From the NCBI GenBank assembly GCA_012689325.1, contig JAAYEA010000376.1, forward strand, positions 1-43,193: a DNA stretch of 43,193 nt. Direction: 5' to 3'. This DNA is from Chloroflexota bacterium. GTDB lineage: Bacteria; Chloroflexota; Anaerolineae; JAAYEA01. The translations under genes were made by a program, and so were the position numbers. The notes beneath the pieces are model-generated. The model saw only the letters and a program-made list of their open reading frames with translations, made no database searches and was not told the origin of the DNA. The first letter of the stretch is position 1, and the number at the start of each line of letters is the position of its first letter. This document shows positions 7,389-16,374 of the stretch, one piece after another.

Positions 7389-10300
7389 CTACGCCCAATC
7401 CAGTTGCACCGAGTCCTGTCCCAAGAGATCATCGAGCTTGCGGCGCAGCTCGGGGTTATACTTGGTGGTATAGTTGGGGAAATCCACCTGAAAAACCCCG
7501 GCCTGGCTGATCACCTTGAGGCAGTAGCGGTCGTGCCCGTTATAGCTCTTGAGCAGCTCGCAGATCTGGTTCAGCCGGCGCCGGTCCTGGTCCAGATCCC
7601 TGGTCCGCTGGAAGGTGATGCTGAGCTGCCGAGGCCGATCGGCCAGGGGATGATCTTCCCTGATCTCGGTAGGGTTGAACTCCCGAGCCGATTGGCAGAT
7701 CAACTTGGCGCGCTCGTCGCGATCATCCACCCGCCCCTTGACCACCAGAACCGTGTCCTCGGTCCACAACGCCTCCATGTCCTGATAGGCGTTGGGAAAG
7801 ACCACGACCTCCACGGAGCCGTGCAGATCCTCGAGCTGGACGAAGGCCATGGCCTTCTCGGTCTTGGTGGTGATGACGCGCACGCTGGTGACCATGCCGG
7901 CCACCTCCACCATCTGGCCCTTCATCGAGACGTCAAGCTGGCTGCAAGGGATCACGCCGGCGGGCAAGCGCATCAGCGCCTGCAGCGGGTGCTCGGAGAC
8001 ATACGTGTTGAGCAGCTCTTTCTCCCAGGCGCTCAGCGCCTTGGCCGGGATCGGGTCGATCCGCGGCAAGGGGTAGAACAGGGAGGCGCCGTCCTTGCTG
8101 TCGCTCAGGCCGTCCAGGTCGAAAAAGCTGCGTTGCCCAATGTCCTGGGCCGCATGGCGCTGGTGGCTATAGTTCACCATGCGCTCCGCGATCTCGAGCA
8201 ACTGGCCGCGCCCGCCAAAGCTATCCAGCGCGCCAGCTTTGATCAGGCATTCCAACACGCGACGGTTCACCTGGCGCAGGTCCACCCGCTCGCAAAAGTC
8301 GTCGATGCTCTGGAAAGGTTGCCCGTTCCGGCCCTGCAGAATGGCCTGCACCGGCCCCTCGCCGACATTCTTGATGGCGCTCAGGCCAAAACGGATGGCC
8401 GGCCGGCCAGTCACGCCCGGCGGCAGGCTTAGCGCCAGCCCGGCATTGTCGGCGGCCCACTTGACCTGGTCCTCGGGGATATAGGTGATCGCAAAGTCCA
8501 GGTCGCTCTCGTTCACGCTCGGCGGCAACACCTCGATGCCCATCCGCCGCGCTTCATTGGTCAACAAGCCCAGCTTTTCCGTGTTGTTCCGCTCGACGGA
8601 GAGGAGCGACGTCATGTACTCTACCGGATAGTTGGCCTTGAGATAAGCCGTATAGAGGGTGACCATGGCATAGGCGGCGCTGTGCGGCTTGTTGAAGCCA
8701 TAGTTGGCAAAATACATGATCGAGTCAAAGATAGTGTTGGCTTCTTCCGCGGACAGGCCGCGCTCCATCGCCCCCGCGACAAACTTTTCGCGGTGAGCGG
8801 TCAGCTCCTTCTCCTTCTTTTTGGAGACGGCGCGGCGCAACAGGTCGGCATCGCCGATGGAATAACCGGCCACGTCGCGAGCCATGCGCAGGATCTGCTC
8901 CTGGTAGACGCAGACGCCATAGGTTTCCTTGAGGATCGGCTCCAGCGCGGGGTGCGGATACTCGATCGGTTCTTCGCCATGCTTGCGCTTGATATAGTTG
9001 GGGATGAACTGCATCGGGCCGGGGCGATACAGTGAGATCAGGACCACCACGTCCTCGAACACCGTGGGGCGCAGCTCCACCAGGGTCCGCCGCATGCCCG
9101 CGCTCTCGAGCTGAAAGAGGCCGGTCACCTCGCCAGCGCAGAGGATCTGGAACGCCTTGGGATCGTCGAGCGGGATCGTCTCCAGGGTCAGCTCGATGCC
9201 ATGTTGCTGCTTGACCAGATCCATGGCGCGCTGCAAGATGGTCAGCGTCGAAAGCCCCAAAAAGTCGATCTTGAGCAGGCCGATCTCTTCCAGGGCCGTC
9301 ATGGAATAGGTGGCCAGGGTGCCCTCGCCATTGGGCGCGCGCTGCAGGGCCACATACTCGGTGAGCGGTTTATCGCCGATGACCACGCCCGCCGCGTGGG
9401 TGGAGGCATGGCGAGCCACGCCTTCCAGCGCCAGCGACTTGTCGATCCAATCCTTGACATAGTCCTGCGACGCGTACATCTGCTGGAGGGGTGAGCCTTC
9501 CTCCAGCGCGTCCTTGAGCTTGACCTTGGGGCCATAGGGCACCAGCTTGGCCACGCGGTCCACTTCCGGCAGCGGGACGCCCAGCGCCCGGCCCACGTCG
9601 CGGATCACGCCGCGGGCCGCCATGGTGCCAAAGGTGATGATCTGCGCCACGCGGTCCTGGCCGTACTTTTGGACCGTGTACTGGATCATCTCTTCGCGGC
9701 GGTCGTCGGGGATATCCAGGTCGATATCGGGCATGGTCACCCGGCCAGGGTTCAGGAAACGCTCAAAGAGCAGGTCGTGCTTGAGCGGGTCCAGCGCCGT
9801 GATGTTCAGCGAATAGGCCACGATGCTGCCCGCGCCGGAGCCACGCACCGACATGAGGATGCCGTGCTCTCGCGCATAGCGGCAGAGGTCCCAGACGATG
9901 AGGAAATAGGTGTCAAAGCCAAGCCGATGGATCAGGTCCAGCTCGTAATACAGGCGCTGCGTGACCTCAGCCGTGATGACGCTATAGCGCCTTTTGATAC
10001 CCTCCTCGCTCAGGTAGCGGAGGTAGCTCTCGGCGTCATATCCCGCCGGCACATCGAACGGGGGCAGGTGATATTGGGTGCGGTTGAGATTGACATGGCA
10101 GCGCTCCGCGATGGCCAGCGTGTTGGTCAGCGACTGTGGGACCGAGGCAAAAAGCTCGGCCATCTCGTCGGGGCTGCGCAGATAGTAATCCGGCGAGGAC
10201 ATGGTCATGCGCTTGGGGTCATCCATGGTGGTGCCGGTCTGGATGGCCAGCAGCAGCTCCTGGGCGGCAGCGTCCTCTTTGCGGATATAGTGGACATCGT

Positions 10301-10916
10301 TGGTCGCCACCAAGCCGAGATCCAACTCCCGGCTCAGGGCAATCAATTCGGCATTGACCTGGTCCAGCTCGGGCACGCCAGCATGCCGCTGCAGCTCGAG
10401 GTAAAAGTGGTCCTTGCCAAAAGTGTCGCGATGCCAGATGGCCGCTTCGCGGGCCTTCTCCCGGCTCCCCTGCGCGATCAGGCGCGGGACCTCGCCCGAG
10501 ATGCAGGCCGAAAGAAAGATGATCCCCTCGGTATTCTGGGATAGGAGCGCATGGTCCACGCGCGGGCGATAGTAAAAGCCCTCCATGTGCGCGCGGGAGA
10601 CGAGCTTGAGCAGGTTCTGATAGCCCTGTTGGTTCTCCGCCAGCGCCACCAAGTGGTAGGGGTGCGTGTCCAACTTGGGGTCTTTGTCGGTCATGGAGCG
10701 CGGGGCGACATACAGCTCGCAGCCGATGATGGGGTTGACGCCATAGTCCTGGGCCGCGTGGGCGAAATCGATCGCGCCATACATCACGCCATGGTCCGTG
10801 AGGGCGATGGCGGGCGAGCCCGCGTCGTGAGCGCGATGGCAAAGGCCTCTTAGCCGGCTCATGCCATCCAGCAACGAATACTCGCTGTGCACGTGGAGAT
10901 GTACGAATTCGGCCAT
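7389..10916 (-). CDS. dnaE: DNA polymerase III alpha subunit
   Basis: This is the replicative polymerase catalytic subunit. The N-terminal PHP domain opens with HLHVHSEYSLLDG. It keeps all expected metal ligands: H6, H8, H10, D41-H42, E67, H88, C138, D207 and H209. The polymerase aspartates are in PDIDLDIPD (D397, D399) and KIDFLGL (D551), and a C-terminal OB-fold is near residues 970-1070. The length of 1175 residues is normal for DnaE. The ATG at 10916 is chosen because the classic MAEFVHLHVHS start lies there; upstream in-frame codons would run into the glycosyltransferase gene, which stops at 10946. No intein is seen. It lies in a row of same-strand genes with no obvious functional partner among them. 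Confidence 0.97.
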   Translation of the reverse strand: MAEFVHLHVHSEYSLLDGMSRLRGLCHRAHDAGSPAIALTDHGVMYGAIDFAHAAQDYGVNPIIGCELYVAPRSMTDKDPKLDTHPYHLVALAENQQGYQNLLKLVSRAHMEGFYYRPRVDHALLSQNTEGIIFLSACISGEVPRLIAQGSREKAREAAIWHRDTFGKDHFYLELQRHAGVPELDQVNAELIALSRELDLGLVATNDVHYIRKEDAAAQELLLAIQTGTTMDDPKRMTMSSPDYYLRSPDEMAELFASVPQSLTNTLAIAERCHVNLNRTQYHLPPFDVPAGYDAESYLRYLSEEGIKRRYSVITAEVTQRLYYELDLIHRLGFDTYFLIVWDLCRYAREHGILMSVRGSGAGSIVAYSLNITALDPLKHDLLFERFLNPGRVTMPDIDLDIPDDRREEMIQYTVQKYGQDRVAQIITFGTMAARGVIRDVGRALGVPLPEVDRVAKLVPYGPKVKLKDALEEGSPLQQMYASQDYVKDWIDKSLALEGVARHASTHAAGVVIGDKPLTEYVALQRAPNGEGTLATYSMTALEEIGLLKIDFLGLSTLTILQRAMDLVKQQHGIELTLETIPLDDPKAFQILCAGEVTGLFQLESAGMRRTLVELRPTVFEDVVVLISLYRPGPMQFIPNYIKRKHGEEPIEYPHPALEPILKETYGVCVYQEQILRMARDVAGYSIGDADLLRRAVSKKKEKELTAHREKFVAGAMERGLSAEEANTIFDSIMYFANYGFNKPHSAAYAMVTLYTAYLKANYPVEYMTSLLSVERNNTEKLGLLTNEARRMGIEVLPPSVNESDLDFAITYIPEDQVKWAADNAGLALSLPPGVTGRPAIRFGLSAIKNVGEGPVQAILQGRNGQPFQSIDDFCERVDLRQVNRRVLECLIKAGALDSFGGRGQLLEIAERMVNYSHQRHAAQDIGQRSFFDLDGLSDSKDGASLFYPLPRIDPIPAKALSAWEKELLNTYVSEHPLQALMRLPAGVIPCSQLDVSMKGQMVEVAGMVTSVRVITTKTEKAMAFVQLEDLHGSVEVVVFPNAYQDMEALWTEDTVLVVKGRVDDRDERAKLICQSAREFNPTEIREDHPLADRPRQLSITFQRTRDLDQDRRRLNQICELLKSYNGHDRYCLKVISQAGVFQVDFPNYTTKYNPELRRKLDDLLGQDSVQLDWA

Positions 10917-10945
10917 GCTCAACTCGCAGTTCCCTTGCGCCAGGG

Positions 10946-12139
10946 TCAGCTCAGCAGCCCCTGATAGATGTTGGTGATCTGCCCGCCGGCCCAATCCCAG
11001 GAGTAGCGGTCCACCGCGCGCTGGCGCAATTGCTGCCCCAACGACGCGGCCCGCTGCGGGTCGTCCAACAAGGCAATGAGCGCCTCGGCGAATGCGGCCA
11101 CGTCCCCTGGCGGCGCATAGACGCCATGCTCGCCCATGTACTCCCGGCTGACCGGCGTATCGAAAGCCACCACCGGCATAGCCATGGACATATAGTTGAG
11201 CAGCTTGCCACTGCCCTCGGTGGCGGAGAGCTTGGGAGCCACCGCGATATCGCCCATCGCCAGAAAGCGCGGCGCGCCCTCCGGATAGGGCACCCGCCCG
11301 GTAAAGGTCACATAATCATCGAGCCCCAGGCCGTGCGCCTGCATCCGATAGCGCTCCACGCCCGGGTAGCCCATGATCAAAAAGTGCGTCTTGGGGCGGG
11401 CGCGGACCACCTGCTTGGCGGCCTCCAAGAGCAGCCCGGTCCCCTGGTACTCGGCCAGCAACCCCAGGTAGGCCACGACCTGCCGCTCGGCCGGGATCCC
11501 CCATTGCATCTTGAGCACGCGCGCGCTCTGGCGCAACGTTGGCGAAAAGACATCGGCGTTGACGCAATCGGGGATGGGCGTGATCAGCGACGTGTCCACA
11601 TGGAACTGGTCCTGCAAAAGCTGCGCCGCATGGAGCGAACTGGTGAGGATCGCATGCGGCAGCCGGTTCAGCGTCTTTTCCAGGCGCAGCCAGGGCTTGA
11701 AAAGCCACCCCTCCGGGTTCAAAAAATGGTGGTCCACCATCTCGCTGGTCATGCTGCCCTGAAAGTCGAACACCAGCGGCACATCCCACAGCAGGCTCAT
11801 GGGATAGCCGGCGAAAACGCCCTCATGCAGGTGCGCATGGATGATATCGGGGCGCCGCCTGGTGAAACTGGCGCATTTGGCGGCCAGCAAGAGATCGAAG
11901 GCCACCTTGTGGCGAGACGACCCCACCTCATAGCCCTTGCGCCAGGGGACGGGCAGGGTCCGCTCGATGCGCAACCCCTCCACGTCCTGCCCGTTGTGAT
12001 AGGTCACGATGGTCACTTCATGGCCCATCTTGACCAGGACGCGCGCCTCTTCCAGTATTCTAACATGGCATCCGTACGAGGCAAAAAAGCTCGTCGGAGC
12101 GATCATGAGGACATTATAGCTGCTCTTGTTTTCTCTCAT
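10946..12139 (-). CDS. Glycosyltransferase family 4 (GT-B fold)
   Basis: This is a retaining, nucleotide-sugar-dependent glycosyltransferase. The N-terminal Rossmann start VLMIAPTSFFASYG with HVRILEEA and the C-terminal donor site ATEGSGKLLNYMSMAMPVVAF are typical of the GT4 (glycogen-synthase/RfaB-like) family. The length is about 397 residues. The ATG at 12139 gives a normal N-terminus but overlaps the end of the preceding glycosyltransferase gene by 26 nt and has no clear Shine-Dalgarno site. A GTG at 12151 and an ATG at 12106 are alternatives. It pairs with the upstream GT2 gene, so both probably work on a lipid-linked or surface polysaccharide. The acceptor cannot be inferred. Confidence 0.9.
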   Translation of the reverse strand: MRENKSSYNVLMIAPTSFFASYGCHVRILEEARVLVKMGHEVTIVTYHNGQDVEGLRIERTLPVPWRKGYEVGSSRHKVAFDLLLAAKCASFTRRRPDIIHAHLHEGVFAGYPMSLLWDVPLVFDFQGSMTSEMVDHHFLNPEGWLFKPWLRLEKTLNRLPHAILTSSLHAAQLLQDQFHVDTSLITPIPDCVNADVFSPTLRQSARVLKMQWGIPAERQVVAYLGLLAEYQGTGLLLEAAKQVVRARPKTHFLIMGYPGVERYRMQAHGLGLDDYVTFTGRVPYPEGAPRFLAMGDIAVAPKLSATEGSGKLLNYMSMAMPVVAFDTPVSREYMGEHGVYAPPGDVAAFAEALIALLDDPQRAASLGQQLRQRAVDRYSWDWAGGQITNIYQGLLS

Positions 12140-12851
12140 TCGCCAGCTCACGCCTCAGACGCCACCAATAACGGATCAGTTCGCGAAAAGCCTTGAGAAT
12201 CACTCTGAGCTTGGCGCCTGTCTGTGAACCAGCGGTGCGAGGAAGGTGTGTGACGGGGGTTTCCACGATGCGCAGGCCGCGCGCCTTGGCCCCCACCAAT
12301 AGCTCCGTATCCAAAAAGGCCCCATTGGAGGTCAGCGTCACGCGATTGATGACCGCGCGCCTAAACAGCTTGAAGCCGCAGTCGATATCCCGGGCCACAT
12401 ACCCAAAGAGCAGCCGCATCAGACCGTTCCAGGCGGCCGCGTTCAGGCGGCGATGGGCGGGGTCCTGGCGATTGGCGCGATAGGGGTTGATGATATCCGC
12501 CTCGGGGATCAGCGGCAAGAGCTTGTGCAACTCCTGAACGTCGAACTGGTTATCCGCCGGGGTCAAAAAGACGAGCTCTTTGGTGGCCGCCGTGAACCCC
12601 GAGCGCAGCGCGCCGCCATACCCGCGGTTCACGGGGTGCGGCACCAATCGCAGGCGCGGGAACTCGGGCATCAGCCCCTTGACCACCTCGCCGGTGCGGT
12701 CCCGGCTCCCATCATCCACGACGATCACCTCAAAGTCGCCGCCCAGGGACTCTAGCACCGCGGTCACGTCGCGGACCGCTTTTTCCACGTTGGCCTCTTC
12801 GTTCCAGGCTGGCAGCACTGCCGAGATGCTAGGGACTGTGCTTTCTCCCAT
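12114..12851 (-). CDS. Glycosyltransferase family 2, dolichol-phosphate-mannose-synthase-like
   Basis: This is an inverting GT-A glycosyltransferase. ISAVLPAWNEEANV starts the nucleotide-binding fold, VDDGS lies at 45-49, and the metal-site region TPADNQFD is at 97-104, a form common in DPM1/GtrB-like enzymes that load a sugar onto a polyprenyl phosphate. At 245 residues it lacks the C-terminal membrane helices seen in some relatives. The ATG at 12851 is supported by AAGGA 6-7 nt upstream; the frame remains open further upstream but would run into the end of the TyrA-family gene. Likely to act with the GT4 gene that overlaps its end. Confidence 0.9.
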   Translation of the reverse strand: MGESTVPSISAVLPAWNEEANVEKAVRDVTAVLESLGGDFEVIVVDDGSRDRTGEVVKGLMPEFPRLRLVPHPVNRGYGGALRSGFTAATKELVFLTPADNQFDVQELHKLLPLIPEADIINPYRANRQDPAHRRLNAAAWNGLMRLLFGYVARDIDCGFKLFRRAVINRVTLTSNGAFLDTELLVGAKARGLRIVETPVTHLPRTAGSQTGAKLRVILKAFRELIRYWWRLRRELANERKQEQL

Positions 12852-12888
12852 CTTGGTCCTTTCTCCCGCAAATCGCGTGATCATCCTG

Positions 12889-13872
12889 CTAAGGGGCATC
12901 ATCGGATCGCTTCTTGCCGGCGGGGCGATCCAGGCTGCGCAAGCGCCCAAAGAGCATGGAGCGCATGGAGGGCATCACATCGCTGAGCGACACCTCGCTG
13001 GTTTCGGCGCTCTCGCCGCGTTGCCATTGGCGCCAACTGGCGCGCGCCTCCTCGAAAAAGGCGCCCACCTGCGCCTCGTCGCCGCCGGCGAGCAACTCGT
13101 GCACCTCGCGCAGGGTGGCTTGCATGACCTCCAGCCAGCGGAGGATGTTCTCCTGGTTCAGCAAGCAGACGTCCCGCGACGTGGCCGCCTCGGCCCAGGC
13201 CGGCAAGGTGGCCACCGCCAACTGCTGGCTGCCCACCTTGCGCATCTCGCGCAGCGCCGGGCTGGCGCCCACCGCCTTCAGCAACGCCGCGGCCAATACC
13301 GTCGGCAGGTGGTCGGTGGCGGCCAAGAGCCCATCGTGCTCATAGACATCCACAAAGTAGGGTTTGGCCCCGCAGGACGTCACCACGTTCGTCACGAGCT
13401 GGATCGCGTCAGAAGAGGCGGGAGCAGAGGAGACAACGCACCAGGTGGCTTCCTGGAAAAGGTCAGCCTTGGCTGCGTCGGCGCCGGCGCCCTCCGTGGC
13501 CACAATGGGGTTCCCGCCCACATAGTACACTCCCTGGGGCAGGGATTCCGCGGCCCACGCCGCCACCGGGGTCTTGACCGTGGCGGTATCGGTCACCACG
13601 CAGCCGGAGCGCAGTTCGCCGCCCAGCGCCTTCAGGGTATCGCGGATGCCCTGCAGCGGGATCGCCAGGACGACCAGGTCAGCGCCATCGCAGGCCGAGA
13701 TCAAGTTCCAGTGGGTCTTGTGCACCGCGCCGATCTTTTGTGCCTGACGCGAAGCCAAGGGCTCCTTATCGTGGCCGGTGATCTCGACCTCGGCGCCGGA
13801 TCGCTGCAACGCCAGGCCCAGGGAGCAACCGATCGCCCCCAAACCCACAATGGTCACGCGCGTCTTGGTCAT
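12889..13872 (-). CDS. Prephenate dehydrogenase family (TyrA-like), active-site His replaced
   Basis: The 327-residue protein has the NAD(P)-binding GLGAIG at 10-15, a TDTATVK segment where TyrA enzymes have D-x-x-S-x-K, and the helical C-terminal domain with DHLP (H188). In prephenate and arogenate dehydrogenases the second active-site block reads HPMAG or a close variant, its histidine being catalytic. Here the aligned stretch is GGNPIVATEGAG, giving Asn at residue 121. The start ATG has AAGGA 6 nt upstream. The family is clear; whether it still makes tyrosine precursors is uncertain. No other aromatic-pathway gene is nearby, so a divergent dehydrogenase is possible. Confidence 0.8.
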   Translation of the reverse strand: MTKTRVTIVGLGAIGCSLGLALQRSGAEVEITGHDKEPLASRQAQKIGAVHKTHWNLISACDGADLVVLAIPLQGIRDTLKALGGELRSGCVVTDTATVKTPVAAWAAESLPQGVYYVGGNPIVATEGAGADAAKADLFQEATWCVVSSAPASSDAIQLVTNVVTSCGAKPYFVDVYEHDGLLAATDHLPTVLAAALLKAVGASPALREMRKVGSQQLAVATLPAWAEAATSRDVCLLNQENILRWLEVMQATLREVHELLAGGDEAQVGAFFEEARASWRQWQRGESAETSEVSLSDVMPSMRSMLFGRLRSLDRPAGKKRSDDAP

Positions 13873-13897
13873 TTCGTGTCCTTCCGCCAAAGGGCCG

Positions 13898-14437
13898 TTA
13901 GTTCGACGCATCCGCTTGGCGCAGCAGCGCGAGCCGCCAGGCCAGCGCGGGCTGGTCCTCGCCGCCCTCTTGATGATAGCGCACCAGATCGATCACCAGC
14001 GCAGGCGCGCCGAGGCCCAGCACCAGTTCGGCGCCGATGGCCGCGTGGTGCTCCTGCACGTAAAAGGCGTGGCGCCAATCCCCAGGGCGGCTCTGGGCGA
14101 GCCGCCGCCAGGCGGCGGGCGCCACAGCCCGCAACAGGACATGGATCACGCGATGCGCCAGGGTAATCCGGCCGCTGGCCCCGTCCGCTCCCGCCTTGCC
14201 CACATCATGCAACAGCGCGGCCTTCAGCAAATCCGGGTCGGCGACCCCGCGCGCGCGGAGCGTCTGCCAAACCGCCACGCTATGCCGCTGATCGGCGCGC
14301 GAAAGGCGCCGGAAGATCGCCCCCTCCGCCTCGCCCAGCGCGCCGCGCAGGTCCGGGAGCGGCGTGGGCCATAGCTCAGCTCGCAGCGCCGCCGCGAACT
14401 GCCGGACGCGATACGCCGCCCTGGCAAGCGCGCTCAT
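13898..14437 (-). CDS. HD-domain phosphohydrolase-like protein
   Basis: A 179-residue protein with an HD superfamily metal-binding pattern: H52, the H77-D78 pair in LLHDVGK, and H130/H131 followed by the acidic/aromatic C-terminal part. Such domains hydrolyse phosphomonoesters or phosphodiesters of nucleotides or signalling molecules. The ATG at 14437 overlaps the TGA of the protease gene by four bases (ATGA), indicating coupling with it. It lies 25 nt before the TyrA-like gene. No second domain (for example GGDEF or RelA) is attached, so the substrate is unknown. Confidence 0.82.
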   Translation of the reverse strand: MSALARAAYRVRQFAAALRAELWPTPLPDLRGALGEAEGAIFRRLSRADQRHSVAVWQTLRARGVADPDLLKAALLHDVGKAGADGASGRITLAHRVIHVLLRAVAPAAWRRLAQSRPGDWRHAFYVQEHHAAIGAELVLGLGAPALVIDLVRYHQEGGEDQPALAWRLALLRQADASN

Positions 14438-15090
14438 ATCCCCAGGACGAGCTTGCTAAAGAGCCGTATCGGCGGGCCGATCAGCAGCCCCATCAAGCTA
14501 AAGGGCATGAACGAGTCGGCCATGATCAGCAGCAACAGAAGCATCGGCCCGTGCGCTTCCAACCGCGCCAGCGTCTGAAACGCCCGGTAGGCCCAGGGCT
14601 TGCGGATGAGGTTTAGGATCGCCATCAACACACTATAGCCGTCCAGCGGGGGGAAGGGCAAGAGGTTAAAGGCCGCCAGGCTGATGTTTACGCTCGCCAG
14701 CACGTACAGGAATTCGTACGCGACCCCCGAGGTCAGGGTCCCGAACCGCAATGGCATGGCGACCACCGTCGCCAGGATCAGGTTGGAGACCGGCCCCATG
14801 GCGCCGATGATGCCCATCGCCGTGCGCGGGTCCCGGCGCGTGTTGTAGGGGTTCACCGGCACCGGCTTGCCCCAGCCCAACCCAATGCCGCTATAGACGG
14901 CCATCAGCATCATCACCGATCCCATGGGGTCCAGATGCACCAGAGGGTTCAGCGAGACGCGGCCCATGCGCTTGGCTGTCGAATCGCCGAGATAGTTGGC
15001 CATCCAGGCATGGAAAAACTCGTGAACGGTGATGCTCAAGACCAGGCTCACGAGCATGTAGAGCATGAATATCAGGTCACGACCGTACAA
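14434..15090 (-). CDS. Site-2 protease family (M50) membrane metalloprotease
   Basis: A polytopic zinc metalloprotease homologue of 218 residues. HEFFH (23-27) supplies zinc ligands and the catalytic Glu, and NLLPFPPLDG (142-151) is the variant of the NPDG motif. The short form without PDZ or CBS domains is the widespread prokaryotic type (FwdE/Rv-like, often annotated 'site-2 protease family protein'). The TTG at 15090 is the preferred start because AGGAG lies exactly 6 nt upstream; an ATG at 15114 has no ribosome-binding site. It is the first gene after the promoter-like element near 15160 and overlaps the HD gene. Substrate unknown; cleavage of an anti-sigma factor is a general possibility for the family. 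Confidence 0.88.
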   Translation of the reverse strand: MYGRDLIFMLYMLVSLVLSITVHEFFHAWMANYLGDSTAKRMGRVSLNPLVHLDPMGSVMMLMAVYSGIGLGWGKPVPVNPYNTRRDPRTAMGIIGAMGPVSNLILATVVAMPLRFGTLTSGVAYEFLYVLASVNISLAAFNLLPFPPLDGYSVLMAILNLIRKPWAYRAFQTLARLEAHGPMLLLLLIMADSFMPFSLMGLLIGPPIRLFSKLVLGI

Positions 15091-15158
15091 TGAACGCTCC
15101 TTGCGACGTCCCATGCCAAGGGCACGAGGCGCCGGTGCGAGGGTGGGCCACACCCGCT

Positions 15159-15167
15159 ATTATAGCA
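15159..15167 (-). promoter_or_regulatory. Extended -10 promoter upstream of the M50 protease
   Basis: On the minus strand TGC directly precedes a perfect TATAAT (15164-15159), the TGn extended -10 form. The -35 region (TTCAGG at 17 bp) is poor. The predicted transcript would start near 15152, about 60 nt before the TTG start. Confidence 0.55.
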
Positions 15168-15205
15168 CAAAACGGAGGCGGCCTGAAACCTACGGCGGAG
15201 GGCGC

Positions 15206-16210
15206 CTATACCCCTTGCGGCTGCGCGGGCTCCGGCAGGGTGCGCACAAACTCGGCCAACGGCACCCCTACCGTATTGGGGTCGGCAAAGAGGTCCTTGT
15301 GCACCTTGCGCGGCAGGAGAACATTGAGGCTCTTGGGCAGCACGCGGATCTCCAGGGGCGTCTCGCCCGCCGGCGCGCCATCCAGATGCACAGGCATGGG
15401 GCGGTTCGTTTCGATCTTGAGGTGGCGCACCCGGTGATAGGAAACCCGCGGGTTGCGCATATGCTGCTCGGTCAGCAGGCCCAGCACGTGCAGCACCGTG
15501 GCCAGCGGGCCCTGCCCCTCGCAAACAAAGACATCAAAGTAGCCATCGTCAAAGCAAGCCTGGGGCGCGGGACGGATCAAGCCGCCGCCATATTTCTGCG
15601 TGTTACTGACCAGGATGAGGATCACGCGCTGGCGAAGGTACTGGCCGTCCAGGGTAATCCGGGCCCGGGTGCCCACGAAATTCGTCGCCAACGCCACGCC
15701 GGCGACGATGAAAACCAGCGCGCCCCAGCGGCGCTTGGCCTCATACTGTGGCTCCACGTCCGCCACCACCTTGGCGTCAAAGCCGATGCCGCTCCAGAGC
15801 AGAAAGCGGCGCTCGTTGGCCTGCCCGGTATCGACGGGATAGACGGCGCCCTCTTCCAGCGAATGCAGCGCCTGCAACAACGAGGTGTGATGCAGCGGCG
15901 TCGAGACCGGGATGCCGATCTCTTTGGCCCACACGTTGCTCGTACCGATTGGCAAGACGCCCAGCACCACCGGGCTCTCCGCCAGGCCGTTCACCACCTC
16001 GTTCAGCGTGCCGTCCCCGCCCGCCGCCAACACCAGGTGGCACCCCGCCAGGACCGCCTGCCTGGCGTATTCCGTGGCCTCGCCAGCGGCGCGCGTCTCG
16101 GCGCTCTGCACCTGCCAGCCACGTGCCTGAAGATAGGCGGCGACCTGCTTGACCTCGGCGCGAACGTCACGCTGCCCAGCCACAGGGTTGTAGATCACTT
16201 GGACTTTCAT
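15206..16210 (-). CDS. Diacylglycerol/lipid kinase family protein (YegS/DgkB-like)
   Basis: An ATP-dependent kinase phosphorylating diacylglycerol or a related lipid. The DAGKc nucleotide motif GGDGT is at 64-68 in LVLAAGGDGTLNEVVNGL, and PIGTSNVWA (88-95) replaces the common GTxNDFA block. The length of 334 residues is usual. The second ATG (16210) is chosen: AGGAG lies 9 nt upstream, whereas the in-frame ATG at 16219 directly abuts that site. It is transcribed away from the amidohydrolase operon, from the promoter-like element at 16260-16288. A role in phosphatidate or polyprenol-lipid recycling fits the family. Confidence 0.88.
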   Translation of the reverse strand: MKVQVIYNPVAGQRDVRAEVKQVAAYLQARGWQVQSAETRAAGEATEYARQAVLAGCHLVLAAGGDGTLNEVVNGLAESPVVLGVLPIGTSNVWAKEIGIPVSTPLHHTSLLQALHSLEEGAVYPVDTGQANERRFLLWSGIGFDAKVVADVEPQYEAKRRWGALVFIVAGVALATNFVGTRARITLDGQYLRQRVILILVSNTQKYGGGLIRPAPQACFDDGYFDVFVCEGQGPLATVLHVLGLLTEQHMRNPRVSYHRVRHLKIETNRPMPVHLDGAPAGETPLEIRVLPKSLNVLLPRKVHKDLFADPNTVGVPLAEFVRTLPEPAQPQGV

Positions 16211-16259
16211 GGGGCACATCTCCTGAACGGGGCCTCGGGGGCGCCACGTCTTCTACCCT

Positions 16260-16288
16260 ATGATATGCTAAAACACCCCTTTTGCCAA
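16260..16288 (-). promoter_or_regulatory. Sigma-70-type promoter of the lipid kinase
   Basis: Minus-strand TTGGCA (16288-16283) and TATCAT (16265-16260), each five of six consensus bases, with 17 bp between. The -35 box lies in the left arm of the hairpin described at 16284-16339. Confidence 0.6.
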
Positions 16289-16339
16289 GCCGCCCGGCTT
16301 TCCATGCCGCCCGGCTTTCCATGCCGCCGGTGGCTTGGC
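16284..16339. repeat. 17-bp tandem repeat inside an inverted repeat between two divergent promoters
   Basis: The unit GCCGCCCGGCTTTCCAT occurs twice in perfect tandem (16289-16305 and 16306-16322) with six bases of a third copy. The array is flanked by GCCAAGCC (16284-16291) and its complement GGCTTGGC (16332-16339). With one G-T pair the arms extend to 11 bp. The block fills the space between the two divergent -35 boxes, so an operator or a structure that insulates the promoters is plausible. Confidence 0.7.
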
Positions 16340-16345
16340 GCCGCT

Positions 16346-16374
16346 TTGACAATTGCCCTCGCTTGTGCCAAAAT
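16346..16374 (+). promoter_or_regulatory. Promoter of the amidohydrolase operon, predicting a leaderless mRNA
   Basis: Consensus TTGACA (16346-16351), 17 bp, then CAAAAT (16369-16374) preceded by TGC (extended -10). The start point predicted 6-7 bases downstream coincides with the ATG at 16381, and no Shine-Dalgarno sequence precedes that ATG. Confidence 0.6.
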
